This document shows positions 6,506 to 13,450 of a stretch of 43,471 nt of DNA, piece after piece. The first letter of the stretch is position 1. Each line of letters starts with the position of its first letter. The translations under genes were made by a program, and so were the position numbers. The notes under the pieces were generated by a model, which saw only the letters and a list, made by a program, of their open reading frames with translations, was not told where the DNA came from and did not search any database. Source of the stretch: a virus. The stretch is taken from the IMG/VR virus record IMGVR_UViG_3300025141_011852, positions 1 to 43,471 of that record. One strand, 5' to 3'.

Positions 6506-7414
6506 TTAGAATGTTATGCCTAACCCAGCACTATAAACACTCTCTTCTGTATCAAGATCATAGTCTATTTCGGTAAATAAAACAGCGTCACTACCTAGTT
6601 TATAATGAACACCACCAGTAGTAAGACCATCATCACCAGTAGCATCAGTATCTCCATACCCTGCTAAAATAGTGATTGTTTCTTTAATAGTATAGCCTCC
6701 AACTACTTCATAACCCATAATATCTGTAGTGGTAGTATCTTGGACACTAAAACTACCAGAAGCACTAATAGGGCCATAACTACGAGATGCACCAATACCA
6801 TAATAACTTGTGTTATTGATAACATCATCAGCGTATGTTACGCCAATTCCTTCGTAAGTTGCTCCAATTTGCCATAGGTCAAAAGTTTCATCAGTTGCTC
6901 CATCAAGTATTTGAGATTGAGCACCAAAAGTTACACCTAGTGGAGTAGTTTTTTCATATTTAACACTATTGGTTAATTTATCTGAGGGTTGTTGAATACC
7001 TCCATTTCCACTAGCTTTAAATTGTGCTCCCTTATTTACATAATTTTCCATTATGCTTTCTGTTTTACCGATACTAAGTGCACCTAGTGTGTCACTTTTT
7101 ACACCAACATAACCGAATCTACTAGTAACGTCATCATTACCATCTCCATTAATATCAACATCAACACTTAACTCTCCAAATACTGATGCAATGGGACTAA
7201 ATTGATTACTAAATTTAACTCCAAGTTTACTGTCGGAGGTTTTTAATTCAGGATCTTTTCCTGTTGCAGTTCCTCCCTCAACAAATGCTCGTGCTTCCCC
7301 AAATAGGGTTACTTGTGTATCTTGAACATCAACTACATTATCATCGTTAGCAAGCACTGGAGCACTTACAATAATTCCAGCTACTACTAAAGCACAGAAA
7401 ATATTTTTATTCAT
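6506..7414 (-). CDS. Outer-membrane porin (Gram-negative type)
   Basis: 302 residues. A classic signal peptide (residues 1-22, cleavage after VLA) is followed by a beta-strand-rich sequence of alternating hydrophobic and polar residues with many Gly, Asp and Thr. It contains TLFGEARAFVEGG, RFGYVGVKSDTLGALSIGK (the RxxxVGLxxxxGxxxxGR-like porin strand) and ends in a terminal Phe (GLGITF), the signal for the outer-membrane insertion machinery. No phage structural role is expected; it probably changes outer-membrane permeability of the infected cell, together with the adjacent phosphate permease. It has its own promoter and a strong terminator. Confidence 0.88.
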   Translation of the reverse strand: MNKNIFCALVVAGIIVSAPVLANDDNVVDVQDTQVTLFGEARAFVEGGTATGKDPELKTSDSKLGVKFSNQFSPIASVFGELSVDVDINGDGNDDVTSRFGYVGVKSDTLGALSIGKTESIMENYVNKGAQFKASGNGGIQQPSDKLTNSVKYEKTTPLGVTFGAQSQILDGATDETFDLWQIGATYEGIGVTYADDVINNTSYYGIGASRSYGPISASGSFSVQDTTTTDIMGYEVVGGYTIKETITILAGYGDTDATGDDGLTTGGVHYKLGSDAVLFTEIDYDLDTEESVYSAGLGITF

Positions 7415-7466
7415 ATTACCTCTCTTTTATTATATAAAATATAGACCTTTTCAGATCTTCACAGGT

Positions 7467-7494
7467 ATTATAACATATATTACTTATTTGTCTA
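7467..7494 (-). promoter_or_regulatory. Sigma-70-type promoter for the porin gene
   Basis: Minus strand TAGACA (7489-7494), 16 nt, perfect TATAAT (7467-7472). A leader of about 45 nt with an AGAGAGG ribosome site leads to the porin ATG. Confidence 0.65.
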
Positions 7495-7541
7495 CATAAA
7501 AATTAAATATTGCACTTATTAGAGCGCAAGGTGTTAAAAAT

Positions 7542-7567
7542 AAAAAAACCCTTTTTCGGGTTTTTTT
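7542..7567 (-). terminator. Bidirectional terminator after the DsbA-like gene
   Basis: AAAAAAACCC and GGGTTTTTTT around a six-base loop. The A-run supplies the U-tract for minus-strand transcription. It overlaps the stop codon of the upstream gene. Confidence 0.8.
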
Positions 7568-7829
7568 ATCGGCAAAAGGTTAAAAGTTCTTCTACTTGTC
7601 CGTTTTTTTCTTCAATCTCCTCTTTATTACTTTTATAAATAATACTAGCAGTTGCTCTTACAACTGAAGGAGATAACCCGTAATCTTCTTTAATTTCTTT
7701 GATAATATCATTAACAACATTACGGGCACCTTCTTGTATAAGAAGTTGATCTACAATTTTATTAACTTTATTACTAATATCAGTTTCATCTATAGCTTTA
7801 TAAACTTTTTTTGTATCAGACTGAGACAT
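7566..7829 (-). CDS. Small DNA-binding protein resembling T4 DsbA
   Basis: 87 residues, acidic and helical. The C-terminal half (IIKEIKEDYGLSPSVVRATA and a Y-K-x-N-K-E-E-I-E-E tail) resembles the small double-strand DNA-binding protein DsbA of T4-like phages, with a KEKFG-S-P-K-V-x-R-like segment. In T4, DsbA aids late transcription. The start is set at ATG 7829 because an AGGAAA ribosome site lies 6 nt upstream. It overlaps the upstream gene by 14 nt and is the last gene of the operon, with a terminator at its stop. Similarity is by eye only. Confidence 0.5.
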   Translation of the reverse strand: MSQSDTKKVYKAIDETDISNKVNKIVDQLLIQEGARNVVNDIIKEIKEDYGLSPSVVRATASIIYKSNKEEIEEKNGQVEELLTFCR

Positions 7830-8274
7830 TTGATGTTTCCTCTCGTGTATTATCAACAACCAGTTTAATTGATTGTTCTCTTTTAATGTGTGGCATTACC
7901 CTAACTATTTTTTCTTCAATTAAGTCATCTAGAACATGAGAAGTAAATGACTTTACGCACTCATCCATAGATACTATATTTGCAGTTTTCGGAAGTTTTT
8001 TAACTACAATAGGATTACTTGTACAGTATGTTTCAATTAGATTCTGAACATACATTAAATTAGCTGAACCAATTTTTCTAGGATTTTCTTGTAATTCAGC
8101 TTTTAATGTTTCCGAAATAGATTCATCGTCTGTATCAATATTTCTAGGAGAAACTAACTCCCACAATCCTCCTGTATATATAACTCCTTCATCTTCATCT
8201 ACAATATCTTGAGGATTATCCTCTAAGATTTTTAGAATTTTTCGTAGTAATTTTTCATAACCGTTTTTCTTCAT
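7816..8274 (-). CDS. Hypothetical protein between Fpg and DsbA-like genes
   Basis: 152 residues, acidic, mostly helical. No recognised motif. Its ATG overlaps the Fpg stop as ATGA, and its 3' end overlaps the DsbA-like gene. In T4, dsbA neighbours the late-transcription co-activator gene 33, so a transcription role is worth testing, but I see no sequence match to gp33. Confidence 0.55.
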   Translation of the reverse strand: MKKNGYEKLLRKILKILEDNPQDIVDEDEGVIYTGGLWELVSPRNIDTDDESISETLKAELQENPRKIGSANLMYVQNLIETYCTSNPIVVKKLPKTANIVSMDECVKSFTSHVLDDLIEEKIVRVMPHIKREQSIKLVVDNTREETSNVSV

Positions 8275-9134
8275 TTTTGAACCTCTGGTGAATAATATGT
8301 TGTTCTTTGATCATCTAATTTAATTTTTTGAATAGGATTACCATAAGGATCTTCTTTTTGAGAATAAACCATAACACCTATTCGTGACTTCATCATTTCA
8401 TCAGCTTTAGAAGGAAAAGCAACATACTGCCCTTGATTATTATATAAATCAGAATAATTTCTGATAGTTGCTCCTCCTGTTTCGTAACTATTTTTTAAAA
8501 CCGTTTTAACCGCCGTATAAAGCCGCGACAGTTCTTCCGAAGTACAGTCCCTAACCTTGCGATAGGGAGCCAGACCAGCCAAAAATAGACTTTCGGATTT
8601 ATAAATATTGCCAACACCGGATACATTTTTTTGCTCCATTAAAAATTTAACTAAAGATTGATTTTTACGTTTTTCACATATTTGAAGCCATGTTTTTTCA
8701 TCACATGGCTCATTTAACATATCTGGACCAATTTCCGAAAGTTTTTTATTCAGTTCTTTCGATGACTCTGATCCAAAATAAAATTTAAGAGTTCCAAAAT
8801 TTCTCATATCAGAATAATAAATTTCTGTATTATCATCAAAAGTCCACCGTACTCTTGCATATTTATTATCTTTGGTTTTATAAGTTCCTGTCATTCCTAA
8901 TGTTGAAAATATAACTCCAGAACTTGTAATCCAATAAATAAACTTACCTTTATTACTCACTCCTAGGACTTTTTGAGACTCATGATTAATTGCTCCATCT
9001 ACAAAATCAGTAAAACCACTGGGTTCTTTTTTAGTATATCGTCCTGATAAAAGTTCAATATCTTTGATAACTTTATCTTGAACTATACTATTTAATTGCT
9101 TTGTAACAATTGTTACTTCTGGACCTTCCGGCAT
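8271..9134 (-). CDS. Formamidopyrimidine-DNA glycosylase / Nei family, zincless
   Basis: 287 residues. It starts MPEGPEV, giving the catalytic Pro2 and Glu3 after Met removal, with a conserved Lys in NKGKFIYW (about 62-64), LGMTGTY, MRNFGTLKFY, and the helix-two-turn-helix VSGVGNIYKSESLFLAG. The enzyme excises oxidised bases and cuts the backbone. The C-terminal hairpin keeps the DNA-binding Arg (DQRTTYY), but the four zinc cysteines are gone: the first pair is missing in SQKEDPYGNPI, and the last pair is replaced in YYSPEVQ. This is a zincless finger, as known for NEIL1 and some viral Nei proteins. The start overlaps the previous stop as TAATG. Confidence 0.9.
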   Translation of the reverse strand: MPEGPEVTIVTKQLNSIVQDKVIKDIELLSGRYTKKEPSGFTDFVDGAINHESQKVLGVSNKGKFIYWITSSGVIFSTLGMTGTYKTKDNKYARVRWTFDDNTEIYYSDMRNFGTLKFYFGSESSKELNKKLSEIGPDMLNEPCDEKTWLQICEKRKNQSLVKFLMEQKNVSGVGNIYKSESLFLAGLAPYRKVRDCTSEELSRLYTAVKTVLKNSYETGGATIRNYSDLYNNQGQYVAFPSKADEMMKSRIGVMVYSQKEDPYGNPIQKIKLDDQRTTYYSPEVQK

Positions 9135-9376
9135 TAATGTATTGTCCTGTGGTCTGGGATAAGAGGTTTAATATCAGATACATTTTCTATAACATAGTGT
9201 AAAAGTTGTTCTACATTTTTCTCACTTAACATTGTTTGGTAGACTTGAATAGTAATTTTTAAGGCCATTGATGCTACTTTTAGACGATCTTCCTCAGAAT
9301 AAGAAGAAAAAAACTCTAACAACTTATGTTGTGCTTCTTGCATTACTTCTATATCGTGTTCACTAGACATTTTCAT
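9134..9376 (-). CDS. Hypothetical protein
   Basis: 80 residues, predicted helical (HKLLEFFSSYSEEDRLKVAS and a following hydrophobic helix). A GGAG ribosome site 9 nt before the ATG supports the start at 9376; it overlaps the upstream gene by 14 nt. No family recognised. Confidence 0.55.
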   Translation of the reverse strand: MKMSSEHDIEVMQEAQHKLLEFFSSYSEEDRLKVASMALKITIQVYQTMLSEKNVEQLLHYVIENVSDIKPLIPDHRTIH

Positions 9377-9614
9377 AGTATTTTTCTCCTGTTATATGTT
9401 CAGTTAATAACATTTTTTCTAAAGATGCTAATCGATCTAATGATGACATCCCTTCTTTAGAAAATTTTCCATCTTTAATAATACCTTCTATAGCAGTTTT
9501 GTGTTCCTCAAACCAATGACCGAGATGTTCGTCAGAAGTATAATTTAAATTTTCTCTAATTAACTTACCAACTTGCTCTCTTTTACGCTGTTTGATCCAC
9601 CTTTCACTGGGCAT
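9363..9614 (-). CDS. Hypothetical protein, basic N-terminus
   Basis: 83 residues. The N-terminal 25 residues are strongly basic (RWIKQRKREQVGKLIREN), the rest helical and mixed-charge. It overlaps both neighbours (11 and 14 nt), so it is part of the minus-strand operon. No family recognised. Confidence 0.55.
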   Translation of the reverse strand: MPSERWIKQRKREQVGKLIRENLNYTSDEHLGHWFEEHKTAIEGIIKDGKFSKEGMSSLDRLASLEKMLLTEHITGEKYYENV

Positions 9615-10014
9615 ATTTTTGTTTCCTTACTGGTTTAGTAATTACCCAATCATGTACTCTAATAGAGTTTTCAAACCAGGCTAATTCTTTGGATATATTA
9701 TGATATTTAGTTTTATTATCCATAAGCGTAGAAGTAAATATTTGAATAAAATTAATTGCAAACATATGCCAAGGATTTTTCATATTAATCTTATTACTTA
9801 CATAAGAATTCATCATTTTATATTTATACCACTTATTATTAAAAGATGGATGCGTATAGAACTTATAATTATTTAAATCATGTTTCAAAATATTAAAAAT
9901 AACTTCGTATTCAGTTAATTTTTCATCTATATTTGTATTATCATCTTTATATATATTACTAATAGATTTAATTAAATTAAGATAAGGATTACGAGATTTT
10001 TTATAAATTCTCAT
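9604..10014 (-). CDS. Hypothetical protein
   Basis: 136 residues, rich in Asn, Lys and Tyr, with aromatic residues concentrated in the middle (FYTHPSFNNKWYKYKMM). Likely all-helical and soluble. The start overlaps the upstream stop by one base (TAATG-type). No family recognised. Confidence 0.55.
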   Translation of the reverse strand: MRIYKKSRNPYLNLIKSISNIYKDDNTNIDEKLTEYEVIFNILKHDLNNYKFYTHPSFNNKWYKYKMMNSYVSNKINMKNPWHMFAINFIQIFTSTLMDNKTKYHNISKELAWFENSIRVHDWVITKPVRKQKYAQ

Positions 10015-10304
10015 TAGAATATCTCAGGTACACGAGTAGGAACAAGAGCGCCCCATACTGCTTTTTTATCATAGTATCTCATTGTTTCTAAATGATCCAA
10101 ATACTTATTAATTTTAATAGCTGAATCATTATACGCTTTTTTCTCAGTTTCAGAAATAAGACGTCCTGCAATACCCTCCATCCATGAAATAGCTAAAGGG
10201 GCATCCCACTTAACAACATAAGTTGCGTCTCTAACTAAACCGTTCATATCGGCTATCCCAAAAGCAAAGGGAGAAATAATAGGATTTGATTTTTTTCTTG
10301 GCAT
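10014..10304 (-). CDS. Hypothetical protein, first gene of the leftward block
   Basis: 96 residues. The longer frame starts at a TTG that overlaps the promoter -10 box, so the ATG at 10302-10304 (MPRKKSNP), with AAAAGG 6 nt upstream, is chosen. Sequence features: a Pro/Lys-rich start, then WDAPLAISWMEGIAGRLIS, predicted helical. No family recognised. Confidence 0.55.
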   Translation of the reverse strand: MPRKKSNPIISPFAFGIADMNGLVRDATYVVKWDAPLAISWMEGIAGRLISETEKKAYNDSAIKINKYLDHLETMRYYDKKAVWGALVPTRVPEIF

Positions 10305-10318
10305 CATTAACCTTTTCA

Positions 10319-10347
10319 ATATTAGTTTTTAGTTGACAGATTGTTAA
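10319..10347 (-). promoter_or_regulatory. Leftward promoter of the divergent pair
   Basis: Minus strand TTAACA (10342-10347), 17 nt, TAATAT (10319-10324). Its -35 box lies inside the spacer of the rightward promoter at 10333-10361, so the two polymerases should compete. Confidence 0.55.
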
Positions 10348-10361
10348 AAATAGTTTATATT
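10333..10361 (+). promoter_or_regulatory. Rightward promoter of the divergent pair
   Basis: Perfect TTGACA (10333-10338), 17 nt, TATATT (10356-10361). The start of transcription near 10368 would leave a leader of only about 4 nt before the ATG at 10372. Confidence 0.7.
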
Positions 10362-10371
10362 TAAAATTATC

Positions 10372-10551
10372 ATGTATATATCAAGACAAGAGTTAAAAAT
10401 TGAGGTCAGAGATTTACACGGTCAAATCCGTGAAGTCATATCCGACTTTAACGGAGCAATCAAAAATCTTCATGAAGATATTGAAGAACTTAACGCTCGT
10501 ATTGACAATCTTGAAACTATAATAACAAATTTAAGGGATTTTGGCAAATAA
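10372..10551 (+). CDS. Small coiled-coil protein
   Basis: 59 residues (begins MYISRQELKIEVRDL, ends NLRDFGK). From residue 7 on, hydrophobic residues recur in a 3-4 pattern (I, L, V, I, V, I, F, I, L, I, I, L, I, L), giving a continuous coiled coil. It is the first gene of the rightward block. No ribosome site is present and the leader is almost absent. No family recognised. Confidence 0.6.
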   Translation: MYISRQELKIEVRDLHGQIREVISDFNGAIKNLHEDIEELNARIDNLETIITNLRDFGK

Positions 10552-10558
10552 AAAAACA

Positions 10559-10798
10559 ATGTTTAAACTAATTGGATTCTACATAAATGAAAATCAAAAA
10601 ACCTATATAGATATGGTTTTAGCGAACTGTGATGGTATAAATCAAAAAGAATCGCAATCCGCTATTGATAACTCATTATGTGAAAAATATGGATATTCGA
10701 CTTTTCCAGTTTTTGCTTTGTTTAAAAACAATGTGTTAACTAGAAATGTAGTGGGTAAATACCCAATTAACACTATTAAATCTAAATTATTAATATGA
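10559..10798 (+). CDS. Thioredoxin-fold-like small protein
   Basis: 79 residues from the ATG at 10559 (a TTG start at 10541 is in frame but has a ribosome site too close to use). The C-terminal half, YGYSTFPVFALFKNNVLTR followed by a G-x-Y-P stretch, resembles the cis-proline strand and beta-hairpin of thioredoxins (S-x-P-T-x-x-x-F-K-x-G). No CxxC active site is present, so a redox role is doubtful. It overlaps the bS21 start as ATGA. Confidence 0.5.
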   Translation: MFKLIGFYINENQKTYIDMVLANCDGINQKESQSAIDNSLCEKYGYSTFPVFALFKNNVLTRNVVGKYPINTIKSKLLI

Positions 10799-11097
10799 AA
10801 ATAACAGTATATAATAACGATGTAAGTAAAGCTTACCGCATCCTTCAAAAAAAATTAAATAATGAAGGAACTTTAAGAGAATTAAAAGAGAGGGAATTTT
10901 TTAGAAGTAAAGGCGAAAAAAAACGTCTTGAACGCAAAAGAGGAAGAGTTCGTTATAAAAAACAAGAGAAAAAAAGAATGATTGCTCTTGAAAAAGCAGA
11001 ATTGCGTGCTTTTAAACAACGAAAACTTAATCAAAAAAACGCAAGGCAATCCTCCCCTCATAAAGCCAATAAAACCTGGAAAAATACTAAAAAATAA
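10795..11097 (+). CDS. rpsU: Ribosomal protein bS21
   Basis: 100 residues, extremely basic. Residues 1-36 (VYNNDVSKAYRILQKKLNNE, then G-T-L-R-E-L-K-E-R-E-F-F) match the N-terminal helix of bS21, which has a V-x-x-x-E-x-x-x-x-A-L-R-x-F pattern and ends in a RRREFYEKP-like segment. A long Lys/Arg helix follows. bS21 sits on the 30S platform near the anti-Shine-Dalgarno end and helps mRNA binding. Phage-encoded bS21 is known in pelagiphages and other marine phages and can be built into host ribosomes. Here it lies 0.5 kb from a tmRNA gene, also a ribosome-acting product. The C-terminal 30 residues exceed the usual length. Confidence 0.88.
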   Translation: MKITVYNNDVSKAYRILQKKLNNEGTLRELKEREFFRSKGEKKRLERKRGRVRYKKQEKKRMIALEKAELRAFKQRKLNQKNARQSSPHKANKTWKNTKK

Positions 11098-11129
11098 TAT
11101 ATTATGTAAATATCAAAGGAGATATTTAC

Positions 11130-11378
11130 ATGAAAGCATTTAAAGGAAGTTTTAAAAAGAAGTCGGGTGAAAACAGAGAGATGTTTTTTGCCAGAATTTC
11201 TGACTTACCAAGTCAATTTGTAGCCGCTAAGATCGTGGGTGCAGGTAATGAACAAAATTATCCAAAAGGTATGGAACTTGTTTGGGATTTAGAACAAGAT
11301 GATTTTCGTATTTTTAATTGGAATACTACCAATTCATCTATTATGGAAACTGAAATAGATGAAAACCTACTTAGTTAA
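11130..11378 (+). CDS. Hypothetical protein, marine-phage type
   Basis: 82 residues with a strong ribosome site (AAAGGAG) 8 nt before the ATG. Notable segments: MKAFKGSFKKKSGENREMFF, DLPSQF, GMELVWDLEQDDFRIFNWNT. I believe similar short proteins occur in other marine phages, but no function is known to me. It overlaps the purS start by 20 nt. Confidence 0.65.
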   Translation: MKAFKGSFKKKSGENREMFFARISDLPSQFVAAKIVGAGNEQNYPKGMELVWDLEQDDFRIFNWNTTNSSIMETEIDENLLS

Positions 11379-11640
11379 AATTACTCTGAGAAAAAATATT
11401 TTAGATAAAGCAGGAACAGCAGTTACTAAAGTCTTAATTAATATGGGATATAAAGTTAAAAATGTACGAATTGGTAGAATTATTTGTATAACTACAGATG
11501 AAGATATAGAACTAATTGCTAAGAGTATAACTAATGAAGTTATGGAAGATTTCGAAATTGAGTGTCTCGATGATAGGAGCAGAATAAGCATACAGGACAT
11601 GGGGGCAGTACCCATCGCCTCCACCACGAATACATTGTAA
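11359..11640 (+). CDS. purS: PurS, small subunit of FGAM synthase, with C-terminal extension reading into tmRNA
   Basis: 93 residues. Residues 1-70 match PurS (about 80 aa): YLVKITLRKNILDKAGTAV, then V-x-x-V-R-I-G-R-I and a C-terminal EDFEIECL, the usual last strand. PurS joins PurQ and PurL to make FGAM in purine synthesis, and purS is a known marine phage gene. There is no stop where PurS normally ends. The frame continues about 23 residues through the acceptor half of the tmRNA, including its T-arm and CCA end, and stops at 11638-11640. The extension may have no function in the protein. Confidence 0.85.
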   Translation: MKTYLVKITLRKNILDKAGTAVTKVLINMGYKVKNVRIGRIICITTDEDIELIAKSITNEVMEDFEIECLDDRSRISIQDMGAVPIASTTNTL

Positions 11641-11895
11641 GGGTATTAATACCATGCCTAAGGCCCCAACGGTTAACTCTTTCTCATCGGATAGGCAGGA
11701 TGGGCAATGTATTCTTGATGGGGGCGAACTAGGATCGACTGGTGTAATAAAAGCAAATGGAGAGACAGGTGTGCAAACGACCTAAACCGTAAGAAAACAA
11801 TAAATGCTAACGATAATGAAGCATTTGAGGATTATGCACTAGCTGCGTAGTTTATTCGGGGTATAGGCTCCACCTGGCAACAGAACGGGCCTTTC
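11570..11895 (+). ncRNA. ssrA: Circularly permuted two-piece tmRNA (alphaproteobacterial type)
   Basis: Acceptor piece about 11570-11626, coding piece from 11720 to about 11895. Acceptor stem: GGGGGCG (11720-11726) pairs with CGCCUCC (11616-11622, one G-U), followed by A and an encoded CCA (11624-11626). T-arm: AUGGG/CCCAU (11599-11603, 11611-11615) around GGCAGUA. The coding piece has the family's AGGAUCGAC, then the tag frame 11806-11850: ANDNEAFEDYALAA, with the AND start and LAA degradation end. The two pieces also pair: UUUAUUC (11851-11857) with GAAUAAG (11582-11588), and GCUCC (11867-11871) with GGAGC (11576-11580). tmRNA rescues stalled ribosomes and tags their products for proteolysis. 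Exact outer ends are uncertain. Confidence 0.93.
11627..11719 (+). ncRNA. Excised spacer of the permuted pre-tmRNA
   Basis: The 93 nt between the encoded CCA and the coding half. Its ends pair perfectly over 10 bp: GAATACATTG (11628-11637) with CAATGTATTC (11705-11714). This continues the acceptor stem, so the precursor is one long hairpin that host RNases P/Z/E would trim. The purS stop codon lies at the base of this spacer. Confidence 0.8.
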
Positions 11896-11925
11896 ATATT
11901 TAAAGACAAAATAAAAGTTTCATAA

Positions 11926-11955
11926 GGAAGGTCCCTTGGGACCTCCCTTTTTTTT
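11926..11955 (+). terminator. Terminator after tmRNA
   Basis: GGAAGGTCCC/GGGACCTCCC stem with one mismatch and a tight loop, followed by eight or more Ts. It ends the bS21-purS-tmRNA transcript before the glycan cluster. Confidence 0.92.
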
Positions 11956-11987
11956 AATTTCACTGGTGTCTGTATTTACACCCCCAC

Positions 11988-12016
11988 TTGCTATTTTTTA
12001 AAATTTATAGTATTAT
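11988..12016 (+). promoter_or_regulatory. Promoter of the glycan cluster, leaderless arrangement
   Basis: TTGCTA (11988-11993), 17 nt, TATTAT (12011-12016). The first ATG is at 12024, only 7 nt after the -10 box, so transcription should start at or within a base or two of the start codon. The longest open frame would start at the TTG of the -35 box, which cannot be transcribed from this promoter. Confidence 0.7.
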
Positions 12017-12023
12017 ACAAATA

Positions 12024-12752
12024 ATGATATTACAAAAACAAACCAAAACCAAATACAAATCAGATGCGTTATCTCGAAAGCAGTTGTCTGATTTTTTTAA
12101 TGACTATGAAAAAGAAGAAAAAGAATATGATACCCTCTGGGATAATTGGTTCCTAGCTGAATCAATACACTGTCATCAAGACTATGGAGGTGAATATGCT
12201 GGTTCAGGAACTTTAGACTATATTGAAGGACTTATCTTATATACCCTTATAAGAAAAAATAAACCAAAAACCGTATTTGAGATAGGTACGGCACAAGGTA
12301 TGAGTGCTGCTCTAATGGCATCAGCTATCGAAGCTAATCAAAACAATGGAAAAATTTTCTGTGTAGATAAAAAGTTACCTCATAGAATGAGTCCTACTTT
12401 TAGTAAGGCAATGGAAGCTGAGTTTATTGAATTTTATGAAGCAGATGTTTTTGAATTTTTAGATGAGATAAAAGAAATTCCTGATCTAGTATTTGTAGAT
12501 GCTGATCACAGAGAAGAATTTTGTATGAAAATTACTAAAATTTTAGCTGATTCTTTTCCTAACGCTATTTATGCTTATCATGAATGGTCTCTTTCTACTA
12601 TATCTCAAAAACCAGAAATAGAGTATATTTCAAGATCAGAATGGTTGCATCAATTTTATGAACGCCCTGCTTTTGAACTATACTTTAATAAACCAAAATA
12701 TAAACACAATGGATTTGTAGGAAGTTGTGGATTAGGAGTAGTTACTCAATGA
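12024..12752 (+). CDS. Class I SAM-dependent methyltransferase
   Basis: 242 residues from the leaderless ATG. A Rossmann methyltransferase core is visible in the middle: TVFEIGTAQGMSAALMASAI (motif I, SAM-binding glycine loop), KIFCVDKK (acidic end of strand 2) and PDLVFVDADHREE (strand 4). The AYHEWS segment after it matches the metal-binding region of catechol-type or macrocin-type O-methyltransferases (Methyltransf_24). The substrate is unknown; as first gene of the glycan cluster it probably methylates a sugar or sugar donor. It overlaps the next gene as ATGA. Confidence 0.75.
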   Translation: MILQKQTKTKYKSDALSRKQLSDFFNDYEKEEKEYDTLWDNWFLAESIHCHQDYGGEYAGSGTLDYIEGLILYTLIRKNKPKTVFEIGTAQGMSAALMASAIEANQNNGKIFCVDKKLPHRMSPTFSKAMEAEFIEFYEADVFEFLDEIKEIPDLVFVDADHREEFCMKITKILADSFPNAIYAYHEWSLSTISQKPEIEYISRSEWLHQFYERPAFELYFNKPKYKHNGFVGSCGLGVVTQ

Positions 12753-13450
12753 TTATTTATTTTAGATGTACAAGTAAAGAAGAAACAGTTAGTGGGGTAG
12801 ATCGGTGGATTGAATGCCCAAAAGATGAAATCGTTTTAAAATGTTGGATGAGTTTACAACTTGCAGCAAAACCAAAAAACGATAGGTTTATTATTCTTCA
12901 CGATGAATTAAATTCTGGTGCTTTAGAGTTTATCAAAGAAACTCAGACTTGTAATACAGAATTTATTGAAGTGGAACCCCACGATCTTCAAGATCGAGGA
13001 CACACATTTAAATTATTAGAAGTCTTAAAAGAAAATCTTGAACAAGACGAAGTAAATGATATTCACTATATTGTAGAAGATGACTACTTACATACTCAAG
13101 ATTCATTAGAAGTTTGTAATGAAATTCTAGGTTCAAATTTATGGGAACATTTTATAGTTCCTTATGATTACCCCGATAGATATTCACTAGATACTCAACC
13201 TTGTGGGTTAATGGTAGGCCCCAGATGTCACTGGCGTACTAATCCAAGCTCAACTTATACTTTAATGGCACAGGCTGAAACATGGAAAAAAGCAATGCCA
13301 ATTATTGAAAAGCATGCACCTCATAATTTTACAGAAGAAGCGTTTCAATCATATCCATGTTTAAGTCCAGTACCTGGAAAAGCATCTCATTTAACTAAAT
13401 ATCATATGACTCCCCTTATTGATTGGAGAGATATCTGGAATAAGCTATGA
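12749..13450 (+). CDS. Possible GT-A-type glycosyltransferase
   Basis: 233 residues. The start is set at the ATGA overlap with the previous stop. The sequence begins with a strand (MIIYFRCTSKEET), contains FIILHDELNSG and IHYIVEDDYLH, where the E-D-D could be the metal-binding DxD of a GT-A fold, and ends with CLSPVPGKASHLTKYHMTPL. No strong family match by eye; the call leans on the acidic motif and neighbours. It overlaps the next gene by 4 nt. Confidence 0.5.
   Translation: MIIYFRCTSKEETVSGVDRWIECPKDEIVLKCWMSLQLAAKPKNDRFIILHDELNSGALEFIKETQTCNTEFIEVEPHDLQDRGHTFKLLEVLKENLEQDEVNDIHYIVEDDYLHTQDSLEVCNEILGSNLWEHFIVPYDYPDRYSLDTQPCGLMVGPRCHWRTNPSSTYTLMAQAETWKKAMPIIEKHAPHNFTEEAFQSYPCLSPVPGKASHLTKYHMTPLIDWRDIWNKL

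Noticed and set aside
11367-11627. Minus-strand open frame of 86 codons opposite purS
   Set aside because: Shadow of purS and the tmRNA acceptor; no ribosome site, and the opposite strand has strong family evidence.
11988-12023. Longer N-terminus of the methyltransferase from TTG 11988
   Set aside because: The TTG is the -35 box of a good promoter whose transcript starts at about 12024.
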